Shown one piece after another: positions 36,363-46,023 of a DNA stretch of 64,000 nt. The stretch is taken from NCBI GenBank assembly GCA_934307065.1, contig CAKRCD010000004.1, positions 1-64,000 on the forward strand, in the 5' to 3' direction. Origin of the DNA: an uncultured Bariatricus sp. (GTDB lineage Bacteria > Bacillota > Clostridia > Lachnospirales > Lachnospiraceae). The notes under the pieces are model-generated. The model was not told the DNA's origin and searched no databases. It saw only the letters and a list, made by a program, of their open reading frames with translations. Made by a program: the position numbers and the translations under genes. Every line of letters starts with the position of its first letter. Position 1 is the stretch's first letter.

Positions 36363-39300
36363 CTATCTATCCAGCACCTCCCTGCACTTTCTTTTATATA
36401 AAATCAGCGCTGCTGCCATCATCAGTAGCATACCACCGATTGTATACCAGAAGATTCCGGTTCCACCGGTTTCTGGAAGTTCATACAACTGTTTATTCGA
36501 CAGTTCAATTACAACACCATTTGTTGCAGTTCCCTGCACTTCTTCTCCATCAAGCGTTGTCAAAAGGCCCTTGTTAAATGTAAGTGTCCATCCGCCTTCA
36601 TGAATCATATATCCTTCCGGAGCTTTTGTTTCAACAACCGTGAAACTTCCATCCAGTTTTTGTAAATCCACATTCTGTCCAGACTTCAACGTCCATTCAA
36701 TAGTTCCATCGCTTCCAGATTTTCCTGTCGCAACAACTGTTGAACCTGATTTCAGTTCAAATTCAGCGCCTTCCAGAGTCTTTACAGTCTCATCTTCCCA
36801 CCGTTCACTGACCTTCTTCGCACTCCACTTGAGCGTATTAGTAATAGTAAATGTGTCACCATCAGAAGTTACATCTGTCAGATATCCCTCTCTTCCTTCT
36901 GCTTCAACTTCTTCCACTTTATACTCATACGTAACTGGTAAATCATGAATCACCTTACTCCATGGAGTACCGTTATCTCTGTCTTCTTTTGTAATCGTGT
37001 AGATTTCATCTCCATATTGCGTGAAGGCACCGGCACTTCCTGTTCTATAAAGAAGTTTAAACTGAATATTTTCCGGTCTCGTTGAAATATTGCCATCATT
37101 CCATTCCTTGTGAACTGTAATAGATTTTAACTTCAACTTATTCACAAACGTAACTTCCATTCCTGCTTCTGTTACATTCTGAACTTTTTCGACCTGTTCA
37201 TAAGAATCATTTGACAAATCTTCACTTGTCACATATGTTGCATCCTTTTTCTTAAGTACCGTTACAGTCTTAGTCCAGTTATCTTTTGTTAATCTGAAAG
37301 TCATATCATTCACTGTAACATCCAAGCTATCTGGTCGTTTACTCTGATCCACAGAATCCTGCCAGATCTTATTCATCGTCCACTGCTCTGTCTGAAGAAC
37401 ATTGGCAATGTAATAATTCTCATCATCACAGTTTGAATCATATTCATTGGTAATCGTAGCAACTGTTTTATCTTTATCTTTGCCATATGAGTAAGTAATA
37501 TTACTTGTGTAGTTTGCAGGAATATTTTCCTCTCGTACAGCATATGTGTACTGAATTACTTCGTTTCCTGTTCCCTGTTCTTTTGGCAAATCTGTCCACT
37601 CATATGACCACTCGTTGCTATCACTGAGCGTGACAATATCTTTATATCTTGTTGCTGTTCCATCTTTTGTGTTTTGCTGCCATAAGCTCACTCTGATTGG
37701 AGTCTGCGGTCCATCGCCTTTCCACTGTTTTACTACCTTAATAGAACCAGAAGTTACTTTCGAGTAACTGTTTGTTACTACTGCCTTTGTTCCATTATCT
37801 GTAATATCGTAAGAAGGAGTATAACCATCTATCGCTTTTTCTATTACACTAGCAATATTCTTAGTCACGGACACTGTTTCTTCAATTTTATAACCATTTG
37901 CTTCATTCAAGATGACTGTTTTCTGTGTTCCATCTGTATAAGTTACAGTTAATTCTACATCGCCATCCGGAATGTCTATACCATCTGGCTGATTCCAAAT
38001 CTTTTCATACGAAAGCTTATGTTTCGTTACCTGAACAACTGGCTTTGGATACGTTGCAGTCTTGGTTCCTTCCGTTCCGTCTATTTCATACGAAACTTTG
38101 GTGTTCGCACTATTATTAGAATAGAATCCCTTCTGTCCTGCACTTGTAACACCAGTTCCTGCTTCCCCTGTATGCGGATATGCACCACTATTTGTGTTGA
38201 AATAATTATTTGCAGCCTCTGATGGTTTTACTCTAAAGCTTACTGTATATTTTGCACCGTCTTCTAGTGAAGCACCACCTAATAAACGAACAGTTATCGT
38301 CTTTCCACTTACACTGGCTGTATATTCACTTGAACTCAATGTTGTTTCTGCACCATCTGCGCTCTTCTTAGTAACGGTAATCGTTGGTGTGCTTTCTGCG
38401 AAATCCACATACTCACTAAGTGTATCTGTAATCACCACATTTTTATAGGTAGGGATTACTTTACTTAAAATTTCTTCCAACGCTGTTGCCAAATTTGTTC
38501 CGTTTACAAGCTCAGAATTACTTAGCTTATCAGAAAATGTTTTCATTCCCGTTTGAGTATCTGATGTCAAGTATACAGAATACATTTGAGCATTCTTTAG
38601 TGAGCTCGAATCGCTTACCTTATTTGCAGCATCAGTGTAGTAGCTATTTTTCGTATCGCTACCGTTACCAGTCTCATTTCCTCGTGAATTCACGCTGAAA
38701 GTAGGTGCACCGTCAGACAGGAATACTACAACTTTTTCGTTTTTACTACTACTCTTCTGTCCAAGTACCTCTGATGCTTTCATCATTGCATATGTCCAGT
38801 TCGTTCCGCCGGTCGCCTTTAAAGCATTAATCTTCTGTTTAAACGATTCTTTTCCAGATGTCTGATACCAAGATGTCGCACTCGTTTGGCTCATTCCAGC
38901 AAAAGATACAAAAGCTACTGAATTGACATTACCAGTTTTTTCAAAAATCTTATCTATGATTCCATCCTGTTCAGTAAGCAATGATTTAAGTGTTGTCAGC
39001 AAACCATCCGCAGTTTTATGACCCCACCAGTCATATTCATCATCCATACTTCCAGAAGTATCAATTACAAATAAAACATCCACTCCAGGAGTATCTCCTT
39101 TTGCACCTGTCACATCCAGATTTAAGGTATAATCTGCTGTATTCGCATTATATGCGATATACTTATTATGTGCCGGCTGGCCAAGTGATGACTCTTCTTC
39201 ACTAGACAGTGTTGCTAATGGGCTTGCAAGGAGACTCACATTTTGCAGTGAAAGACTGAAAGCTTTACTCCTAACAGTTGCACCTCTTGTAGCATTCTCA

Positions 39301-42300
39301 ACATCTCCTTTTGCTTTTACATTGTCAAAGTTCGTATACTTATAATCTGTTCCATCCCCGGAAACAGCAATGCCATCTGTCGGTGACTGATATACGTAAT
39401 CACTATTAATCTCGTCTTCAGTTACACTGTAGTTAATCTTAACTTTAACTCCATTATACTCATAATATACAGGTACATCCCAAGAGCATGCCCAATCATC
39501 TTTTGAAGTCAATGTTGCTGTCTTTGTCAGTTCATCCAAAGATTTTTCAACTGTTTCTCTATTTTCTTCTACTACAATGCTTGCATGTAAGGTTACTGTC
39601 AGGTTATCCGGTCTGGTATTAAATTTATTATTGCTATCATCCCATACCTTTTTAAAATTAACCTTCTTATAATTTGATGCTTTGTAACTATTTGTAAACG
39701 TTACAGTTGCTGTTACCTTACCCTTCAATTCTGTAATCTGTGAATCATCAATCGTAGCAGATTCTTTTCCATCAACAAGAACTTTTGTTTGCGCTGTTGA
39801 TTCTAACTTATATCCATCTGCCTCTGCGTTTTTCTCAGTTACTGTTACCTGATATTTATCGTTTACTCCTATCTTACGATTAGCGATTGTATATACAAGC
39901 GTTCCATCTGCCATCTGCGACATATTCGCACCAGAAATAGTCTTTATTCCAAACAGTTTCACAATCTCTTCTTCGCTCAGTTCACTTCCACCTTTTGTTG
40001 CAGAAATTTCAAACTGAATATTGTTCTTAATTTTAGAAATATCATCATTTCCAAGACCCCTGAATTTCTTTTCAATCTGAATAGAAAATTCATCATCACT
40101 TACCGGTGGAAGTTCCTGAGAAAATCCCACACGGTCAAGGAAGTTACCAACAGTGTTATCATTCGCTGCTGTATCACCAGACATAAAGAAGAATCTCGTC
40201 AGGCTGGAAGTCGGTGTATAAGCATTAGTCTCTGAAAGCGAATGCCAATTCCAATTGCTGCTAGTTACTCTTAAAACCTTAACACCATTTTGATAATAAA
40301 TCTGTTCCTGACCTTCTGCGCTATATTTTGTCTTATACTGAGACTGCAATCCCAATTTCGTCAAATACGCTTCCAAATTTGCCTGATTGTCAAGCTTATT
40401 TTCTTCCGCAATCTTCGTAGGCATCATTACCAAGAACATTGTGTCATATTGGGAAGTACTTGCTGAACTTTTACCCCTTGCACGATGTGCTAGCCAATAG
40501 TTTAGCGGTGTCCCTTCCTGGGTAAGTACATCCTGATACAAAGCACCAGCTGCTTCACAGTTCAACTCTGCAAACTGATTTCCTTCATATGCAGCATTAC
40601 TTGCATCATGCCCATCTGAATACGAACTTTTATCCCATGCATAGTACTGTTTAAGATAATTACCATTTGTAAGTATTTCTATATCTTTATTTAATTTGTC
40701 TCCCGCACCTGTTCCTGTCGTCTGCCAAACACCATTTCCTTGAGCATATGATTCATTAGACACCTGATTCATTCCTGTGTCATACTTTGGTGTTTCAAAA
40801 CTTCCGTTCTGTAACTGATTATAATAAACTACTTGAACAGGAGCAGCTTCCACCTCTGTGCCATCAGATAATGTAACTTTTACTTTATACCATTTACGCG
40901 CTCCATCATCAAATGCCGGATACAGATTCATTCCGTCTGCAGAAAGATTTGTTTTGTCTCCCTGATAATTTATTTTTTCTACTTCTGTATAAGTGCCATT
41001 CTCGCTGTCACTTCTATACCATTTGGCAGAAACTATTGTAGTAGTACTTCCATCTTCTGCTGCATACTCAGCTTTTAATGCACCAGTATTAACAATATCA
41101 TCCGTAATAGCAAGACCCGTATTGTGTGTATACACAAAATAAATCTGATGACCAGTCAAATCTACCCATGTAGAGCCATTATCTGAATACTGCCAAGTAT
41201 ATGTTGTACCTCTCCAATTAGAAGACATTTTACACTTTACATAGGTAACTGTAGCTCCATTTGCAGAATCAAGGGCTGCTCTACTATAAGTGTAATTTGC
41301 AACATTAACATTGTTTTGTATAGTACTTAATTCCAATGGTTCAGATTCGCCAGAAGAAGACCATCTATCTTCAGTGATACTGCCAGTAGAAAATGTATAT
41401 GAACTGTTGGAACCAATTTCTTTTCCGTTGTTGTCAACTACTTTTATGGATAATGTGCTGCTATAAGATGATTTGTTCCAGGTCAGCGTAAACACGGAAA
41501 AGCTGTCCGTCACAAACTCTGCTTTTTTTACTTTCATTGCAGATGTCGTTTCTACTTCTGCTGTCTCATTTTCATCAGCAACCATATCCACAACTTCTTT
41601 GACTTCGCCCTGCTCATCTTCTTCCAGATGCATTACTGTTACATCTAATGTGGAATCGTCATTCTCAGTTAAAACTTTCTTCGCTTCTTCCGGGATTTCA
41701 GCCTGCTTATATTTCATGGAAACTTTTACGTCTCCGTTTGGTTCAAGCTTATTTCCATTTGCATCTGCGAAAGTAATGTCATAAGCGAGGAATCCGGCAA
41801 TATCATAGGTTTCATTTTCAGCCTTTTCCTGAAGCTTCTGTTCTGTCAAATCATACTGTTCGTTGATTTTTTTTGCCTTCGCTTTTTCATCAGCGCTCAT
41901 AGATGCTGTGATTTCTTTTTTCTCGATTGGCGTAACAGAAAGAGCTGCGCCATCTGGAATATTTCCGGCTTCAACCGCATCTACTGTTACTTTTACCTTA
42001 TCATCTTCATATGTAAGCTGGAGAATCGGCTGAACCTCTGCTTCTTTCGGTTCTTCTGTTCCATTCTCTGCTGTCTGGTTTTCTGCTGTCTGGTTTTCTG
42101 TGGTCGGAGTTTCTGCTTCTGCCTTTTCTTCTTTTTCTTCTTCTGCAGGTGCTTCTGTATTCTCCTGTTCTTCTTCCTTCGGAACCTCTACCTCGACCGT
42201 TCCTTCATCAGTCGTTTGCTGTTCCTCTACTGCTGTTCCTTCTTCCGGCTGCACTTCGGTTCCAGTCTCTACTGTTCCTTCCTGTAAACTTTCTGCCAGC

Positions 42301-42377
42301 AGATATCCGCTTCCGCTCAACACAATGACCATGCAAAGCATTATAGCGATACATCTTTTAAACGTTTTACTTTTCAT
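36363..42377 (-). CDS. Giant vWA/Cna-B adhesin with LPETG sorting signal
   Basis: 2004 residues from the ATG at 42377 (GGAGG nine bases before). Signal peptide, then a Glu/Thr-rich low-complexity stretch with ENQTAENQTAENGTEE, several beta domains, a von Willebrand A domain near residues 1090-1290 (VIDTSGSMDD MIDAS, then LSDGAPTF), at least five Cna-B-type domains (FKKVWDDSN, VVKQWKGDG, MNKIWQDSV, VHKEWNDGN, VSERWEDET), and LPETGGTG with membrane helix and basic tail. This is the layout of a pilus tip adhesin that binds host or matrix targets through the metal site. It precedes the backbone pilin gene in the same operon. Confidence 0.9.
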   Translation of the reverse strand: MKSKTFKRCIAIMLCMVIVLSGSGYLLAESLQEGTVETGTEVQPEEGTAVEEQQTTDEGTVEVEVPKEEEQENTEAPAEEEKEEKAEAETPTTENQTAENQTAENGTEEPKEAEVQPILQLTYEDDKVKVTVDAVEAGNIPDGAALSVTPIEKKEITASMSADEKAKAKKINEQYDLTEQKLQEKAENETYDIAGFLAYDITFADANGNKLEPNGDVKVSMKYKQAEIPEEAKKVLTENDDSTLDVTVMHLEEDEQGEVKEVVDMVADENETAEVETTSAMKVKKAEFVTDSFSVFTLTWNKSSYSSTLSIKVVDNNGKEIGSNSSYTFSTGSITEDRWSSSGESEPLELSTIQNNVNVANYTYSRAALDSANGATVTYVKCKMSSNWRGTTYTWQYSDNGSTWVDLTGHQIYFVYTHNTGLAITDDIVNTGALKAEYAAEDGSTTTIVSAKWYRSDSENGTYTEVEKINYQGDKTNLSADGMNLYPAFDDGARKWYKVKVTLSDGTEVEAAPVQVVYYNQLQNGSFETPKYDTGMNQVSNESYAQGNGVWQTTGTGAGDKLNKDIEILTNGNYLKQYYAWDKSSYSDGHDASNAAYEGNQFAELNCEAAGALYQDVLTQEGTPLNYWLAHRARGKSSASTSQYDTMFLVMMPTKIAEENKLDNQANLEAYLTKLGLQSQYKTKYSAEGQEQIYYQNGVKVLRVTSSNWNWHSLSETNAYTPTSSLTRFFFMSGDTAANDNTVGNFLDRVGFSQELPPVSDDEFSIQIEKKFRGLGNDDISKIKNNIQFEISATKGGSELSEEEIVKLFGIKTISGANMSQMADGTLVYTIANRKIGVNDKYQVTVTEKNAEADGYKLESTAQTKVLVDGKESATIDDSQITELKGKVTATVTFTNSYKASNYKKVNFKKVWDDSNNKFNTRPDNLTVTLHASIVVEENRETVEKSLDELTKTATLTSKDDWACSWDVPVYYEYNGVKVKINYSVTEDEINSDYVYQSPTDGIAVSGDGTDYKYTNFDNVKAKGDVENATRGATVRSKAFSLSLQNVSLLASPLATLSSEEESSLGQPAHNKYIAYNANTADYTLNLDVTGAKGDTPGVDVLFVIDTSGSMDDEYDWWGHKTADGLLTTLKSLLTEQDGIIDKIFEKTGNVNSVAFVSFAGMSQTSATSWYQTSGKESFKQKINALKATGGTNWTYAMMKASEVLGQKSSSKNEKVVVFLSDGAPTFSVNSRGNETGNGSDTKNSYYTDAANKVSDSSSLKNAQMYSVYLTSDTQTGMKTFSDKLSNSELVNGTNLATALEEILSKVIPTYKNVVITDTLSEYVDFAESTPTITVTKKSADGAETTLSSSEYTASVSGKTITVRLLGGASLEDGAKYTVSFRVKPSEAANNYFNTNSGAYPHTGEAGTGVTSAGQKGFYSNNSANTKVSYEIDGTEGTKTATYPKPVVQVTKHKLSYEKIWNQPDGIDIPDGDVELTVTYTDGTQKTVILNEANGYKIEETVSVTKNIASVIEKAIDGYTPSYDITDNGTKAVVTNSYSKVTSGSIKVVKQWKGDGPQTPIRVSLWQQNTKDGTATRYKDIVTLSDSNEWSYEWTDLPKEQGTGNEVIQYTYAVREENIPANYTSNITYSYGKDKDKTVATITNEYDSNCDDENYYIANVLQTEQWTMNKIWQDSVDQSKRPDSLDVTVNDMTFRLTKDNWTKTVTVLKKKDATYVTSEDLSNDSYEQVEKVQNVTEAGMEVTFVNKLKLKSITVHKEWNDGNISTRPENIQFKLLYRTGSAGAFTQYGDEIYTITKEDRDNGTPWSKVIHDLPVTYEYKVEEVEAEGREGYLTDVTSDGDTFTITNTLKWSAKKVSERWEDETVKTLEGAEFELKSGSTVVATGKSGSDGTIEWTLKSGQNVDLQKLDGSFTVVETKAPEGYMIHEGGWTLTFNKGLLTTLDGEEVQGTATNGVVIELSNKQLYELPETGGTGIFWYTIGGMLLMMAAALILYKRKCREVLDR

Positions 42378-42567
42378 GGTTTCCTCCTTCCGCTCCGGAA
42401 TTTTCTTCCAGCGCTCCATTTATCAACTTCAGCAGTTCCAGTGCACTTCTAAAATTTTGCACTTTTTGTTTTTCTGTCCAAGTGACGCTGCCTTGCCAAG
42501 TTTCATTTTGTCGATTTACAATCTTAACAATAAATGTATTCGTATCCTTTTCTCTTCCCTGTCTCAC
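42367..42567 (-). CDS. Small protein with RQ-x-x-TWQG motif
   Basis: 66 residues from a GTG at 42567 (GGGAG 11 bases upstream); its end overlaps the adhesin start by 11 bases, so it is probably coupled to it. The core FIVKIVNRQNETWQGSVTW with RSALELLKLINGAL is closely similar in pattern to the C-terminal half of the protein at 42825-43295. It is soluble, of unknown function. Its conserved look and position suggest a regulator or chaperone dedicated to the adhesin locus. Confidence 0.7.
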   Translation of the reverse strand: MRQGREKDTNTFIVKIVNRQNETWQGSVTWTEKQKVQNFRSALELLKLINGALEENSGAEGGNHEK

Positions 42568-42795
42568 GGTTCACATCGCTCCCTTAGAATCCCCTTCATT
42601 ATATGATGTCATTGGATATTTTTTCTCATCTATCTATTGATTAATTTACACAATTTCTATTGTGCCTTTATTATATTATATCTCCTGTTACAAAAAGCAT
42701 TACACCGACGGTTCTTGTATTAATTTTTTTAACTTTTTTTATTTTTTTATCTTCTTTGTAACGCTTTTCCGACACATTCTTTACTTTGAGAAGAA

Positions 42796-42836
42796 AAAAT
42801 ACCTGAAATCTTTCTCTAAGATTATCAGGTATTTTT
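42796..42836 (-). terminator. Terminator overlapping the end of the 42825 gene
   Basis: AAAAAATACCTGATAATCTT pairs with AAGATTTCAGGTATTTTTT on the minus strand around AGAGA. The stop codon of the 156-residue gene lies within the first arm, so translation reaching the stop would touch the hairpin. A T-run follows. Confidence 0.85.
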
Positions 42837-43295
42837 TCTTAATAACAGCATTTTATCAATTTCCGAAACTAATTCCAGCATATTTGTAAACAGGACTTTT
42901 TTCCCTTTTTCCAGCCAAATCAGCTCTCCCTGCCATGTAGACCTTTGCCGGAATCGGACACTGATGGCAAATGTTGCCTGCGCTCCTCTGTGGCTCAACA
43001 ATTCGTTCGTGTCTATCCGTTTCTCCGGTCTTTTTCTGTTATACACATTATTTTCTGTTTCTTTCTTCTTTTCTACAAAACTTCTCGATTGGGTTGAAGC
43101 CTGCGGAAAAGCAATTTCATCAAAAAACCGATCTGCTTTTGTCATCAGTTCTATAATACTGCCAAATACTACCGGTTCTTTTCCATAGCAATGATAAAAC
43201 CATCCTCCAATATCATCGTTATCCGTATCGTCCACACATACTACGATTAAATTGGGGGCAGATAGATTCATATACTGCAACTCCTGATATTCCAT
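42825..43295 (-). CDS. Protein with C-terminal RQ-x-x-TWQG domain
   Basis: 156 residues. The C-terminal ~55 residues (FAISVRFRQRSTWQGELIWL, then FTNMLELVSEIDKMLLL) match the 66-residue protein at 42367 in pattern. The N-terminal half (LIVVCVDDTDNDDIGGWFYH) looks like a separate small beta-rich domain, joined by a charged linker. It lies 18 bases after the BTAD regulator gene. Not a family I can name. I infer a regulatory partner of the surface-fibre locus. Confidence 0.7.
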   Translation of the reverse strand: MEYQELQYMNLSAPNLIVVCVDDTDNDDIGGWFYHCYGKEPVVFGSIIELMTKADRFFDEIAFPQASTQSRSFVEKKKETENNVYNRKRPEKRIDTNELLSHRGAQATFAISVRFRQRSTWQGELIWLEKGKKVLFTNMLELVSEIDKMLLLRKNT

Positions 43296-43313
43296 TACCC
43301 TTCCCCTTTTCTA

Positions 43314-44522
43314 CTATTTTAAACTGCATTCATATAAAGAAGAAACCGTACACGTAAGACGTTTCGTCCATGTCTTATGTTCCTTTGCAAAGGAATTTGC
43401 AATACGTTCTGCCACCAGATGACAATTCTCTTCATTAATTCCTGTAAGCATAATTAAGAACTGTGCCGGATTATATTTTGTAAATGAATCACATTTCCGC
43501 AAAGATTCTTTAATTGCCTGGAACAAAACTTCAGACATTTGATCCAACTTGGCGCATTCTTTCATGCACTGACCCTTTCCATCTGTAATACTGCAAAGCA
43601 TAATATATACTGACTGCCCGTTTCGCTCCATATTTCGTCGCATCATCCGATAAGCATCACGAAAACTTGGTGCCGTGCAATAAAAAGCACCATTTTCATC
43701 ATCCTCTGATTCCTGAAGTCCTTCTTGGATTTCATTCAAAAGCTGTGGTCTGCTGCTGATGTGTTCGCTCATAGCATCAAACTGTTTCATCATTCGTTCA
43801 GACGGTGTTACCCCAAGTTCATCAAACAACAGTTTTGCTGTATTCTCATATTCTTTCATGGCTTCTTCATAACGGTCGAGTTCAATATAGCATTCCACTT
43901 TCTCCACCTGCCATTCGTCAAACGGATACAAACGGCACGCAACATCTACATATTGTATAACTTTCTCGTATTCTTTACGTTCTTTTAAATAGGAACAAAG
44001 CCATTCCAATGAACGTACATATAACTTCTTATACTGCACGCTTTCAATCACAACCCATTCTTCACTGGAAAGTCTCGGCAGGAATTCTCCCTGATACATG
44101 TCGCAGGCCTTTTCCAGTATCTCCGCCTTTCGATCATCGTCCGTTTCTGCTTCTGCCTTTTCTACAAGCCGGCGAAATTCCAATGCATCCACTTCGGTTT
44201 TCATAGGTGATACCCATCGGTAAACTCCACCCTTTGACACAATATAATCATATGTAGGAAGACCTTCTTCTGCCAATGCTTTTTTCAGTCTGTGTACGGT
44301 AACACGCAGATTATTGGCCGCATCCACCATATTCTCTCTTCCATAGAGATCTTCCATCAGCTTTGTTCTGGGTATTCCCTCTTCACCGCTATGCAAGAGA
44401 ATCAGCAAAAGCTTCGCTGCTTTTGTTGTGCTATTACGTCCTAATAGAATTAATTTGTCCCCATAGGCGACTTCTTCTTTCCCCAGCATCCACACTCTGA
44501 GAACATCCATACGTTTGCCCAT
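43314..44522 (-). CDS. BTAD-type transcriptional regulator with degenerate GGDEF-like end
   Basis: 402 residues. A winged-helix DNA-binding domain (about 1-100; AKLLLILLHSGEEGIPRTKL, NLRVTVHRLKKAL) is followed by a bacterial transcriptional activator domain of TPR-like repeats (about 110-260, ELDRYEEAMKEYENTAKLLF). The last ~110 residues resemble a nucleotide-cyclase fold (KYNPAQFLIMLTGINEENC) without GGDEF. This is SARP/AfsR-like architecture. It is divergent from the GGDEF/sigma operon and upstream of the pilus locus, so it may control either. AAAGGGA precedes the start. Confidence 0.85.
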   Translation of the reverse strand: MGKRMDVLRVWMLGKEEVAYGDKLILLGRNSTTKAAKLLLILLHSGEEGIPRTKLMEDLYGRENMVDAANNLRVTVHRLKKALAEEGLPTYDYIVSKGGVYRWVSPMKTEVDALEFRRLVEKAEAETDDDRKAEILEKACDMYQGEFLPRLSSEEWVVIESVQYKKLYVRSLEWLCSYLKERKEYEKVIQYVDVACRLYPFDEWQVEKVECYIELDRYEEAMKEYENTAKLLFDELGVTPSERMMKQFDAMSEHISSRPQLLNEIQEGLQESEDDENGAFYCTAPSFRDAYRMMRRNMERNGQSVYIMLCSITDGKGQCMKECAKLDQMSEVLFQAIKESLRKCDSFTKYNPAQFLIMLTGINEENCHLVAERIANSFAKEHKTWTKRLTCTVSSLYECSLK

Positions 44523-44701
44523 TCCAAAATCCCTTTCCTACTTATATATTTCTATAATATAAGTAAATGATTCATTTTCCACTGTCTTCATTGCTTTAAT
44601 TAAATTCTACTTTACCCCTTTTGTAAAGTCAAGGTTACATCCCTTTCATATATATTTTTTAGCCAAAATTTTGTAATTTTTTCATGAATTCCTATATTTT
44701 T

Positions 44702-44731
44702 TTGAGATTTAAAATAAATCTATGCTATAAT
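44702..44731 (+). promoter_or_regulatory. Promoter of the type IV pilus-like operon
   Basis: TTGAGA (44702-44707) and an extended -10 TGCTATAAT (TATAAT 44726-44731) are 18 bases apart. The start of transcription would fall near 44738, about 30 bases before the first ATG. Confidence 0.75.
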
Positions 44732-44767
44732 GGTGGCAAAATATGATGCAAGCAAGGAGTGTATTAT

Positions 44768-45496
44768 ATGAAGAAACTTGATATAGCCAAGACAATCCAA
44801 TTGATTGTGTTTATTATAGTAGCACTTGTATGTGCCGTTCTGATACTTTTGAATCCGGAACTGTATCACATGATTGCAGCCGATTCCAGAGTACGTTTAA
44901 TCTGCGGCCTTTTATGGCTGGTACTTTTTATTTCCTTCCTTTTTATTTTCCTGGATTTCAGTCTGCTGTCATCCTGGAAAAAGGATTTTAGGGAACTGAA
45001 TTATGCCGTTCATTCTGACCCGGTTGCAGGAATTGCCAATCGCTTCAGCTGTGACGCTATTATCGAAAAATATTTAGACCAGCCCCTTCCGGAAAATATG
45101 GGATGTGTCATGTTTGATCTGACTAATATTTCAGAAATCAACAAGGATTATGGACATATTCAGGGAAATATCCTCATTCGTGATTTTTCTAATATTTTAC
45201 GGATGACTTCTTTAAATTTATGCTTTGTAGGTCGCAATGGTGGAAATAAATTTATTGCTTTATTTGAGGACACTGACCGCAAACGAATTGATATGTTTCT
45301 TTCCCGTGTGGAACAGAAAGTTGCCGAACATAATGCAATAGCTAATACCTATCCCATTAAGTATCAGTACGGTATTGCATTCCATGATGGTGTCACCGCT
45401 CCTACCGTGACCGACTTGATTGCACTGTCCTTTAAGAGAATCAATCAAAGTGGTTCGCACGAAACCGCCACTTATTCAGATAATGAGGTGTTGTAG
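44768..45496 (+). CDS. Membrane GGDEF-domain protein with degenerate active site
   Basis: 242 residues from the ATG at 44768 (AAGGAG eight bases before; the GTG at 44759 overlaps that site). Two N-terminal membrane helices precede a diguanylate-cyclase fold (VAGIANRFSCDAIIEKYL, MFDLTNISEINKDYGH). The signature is GGNKF in place of GGDEF, so cyclase activity is doubtful; it may bind a nucleotide or act as a sensor. First gene of the plus-strand operon. Confidence 0.85.
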   Translation: MKKLDIAKTIQLIVFIIVALVCAVLILLNPELYHMIAADSRVRLICGLLWLVLFISFLFIFLDFSLLSSWKKDFRELNYAVHSDPVAGIANRFSCDAIIEKYLDQPLPENMGCVMFDLTNISEINKDYGHIQGNILIRDFSNILRMTSLNLCFVGRNGGNKFIALFEDTDRKRIDMFLSRVEQKVAEHNAIANTYPIKYQYGIAFHDGVTAPTVTDLIALSFKRINQSGSHETATYSDNEVL

Positions 45497-45498
45497 TG

Positions 45499-46005
45499 AT
45501 GGCAAAACTGGATTACAAATACATTACCCGCCTGGTAACTCAGGCACAGAGCGGCAACAGTGATGCTTTTGCCGAATTGTATGCAGCCACTTATCAGGAA
45601 ACGTATGCTTTTGCATACAACTATTTAGAAGATGAATATCTTGCCCAAGATGCCCTTCAGCAGACTTACATACAATCTCTACGAGAAATCCGTACATTGC
45701 CAGACCCAACTCTTTTTCTGGCCCAATTGCAGCAAATTGCATATAAGACATGTTTTTCTATGCATAGAAAACAAAATAATATCTCCGTAGATTTTGAAAC
45801 AACCTTAGTATCTATTGACGGAAACCAATATACGATTCGAAGAATTTTCAATCTCCCTTTTACCGAATCCCAGATTGTTCTTATGAAATACTGTGACCAT
45901 ATGACAAATCGGGAGATTGCCGGAATGATGCGCATCAGCCGCAGTTCTGTCAGACGTTATCTAAGCCTCGGGCGAAAACGGCTGCACCAGATCATGAATG
46001 TTTAA
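45499..46005 (+). CDS. ECF-like sigma-70 family RNA polymerase sigma factor
   Basis: 168 residues. Region 2 (AFAELYAATYQETYAFAYNY, EDEYLAQDALQQTYIQSLRE) and region 4 (FTESQIVLMKYCDHMTNREI, then RISRSSVRRYLSLGRKRL) are recognisable, without regions 1 or 3. It begins three bases after the GGDEF gene ends. With the next gene it likely forms a sigma/anti-sigma pair that controls this pilus-like operon. Confidence 0.87.
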   Translation: MAKLDYKYITRLVTQAQSGNSDAFAELYAATYQETYAFAYNYLEDEYLAQDALQQTYIQSLREIRTLPDPTLFLAQLQQIAYKTCFSMHRKQNNISVDFETTLVSIDGNQYTIRRIFNLPFTESQIVLMKYCDHMTNREIAGMMRISRSSVRRYLSLGRKRLHQIMNV

Positions 46006-46023
46006 AGGAGGCACCCACAACCA

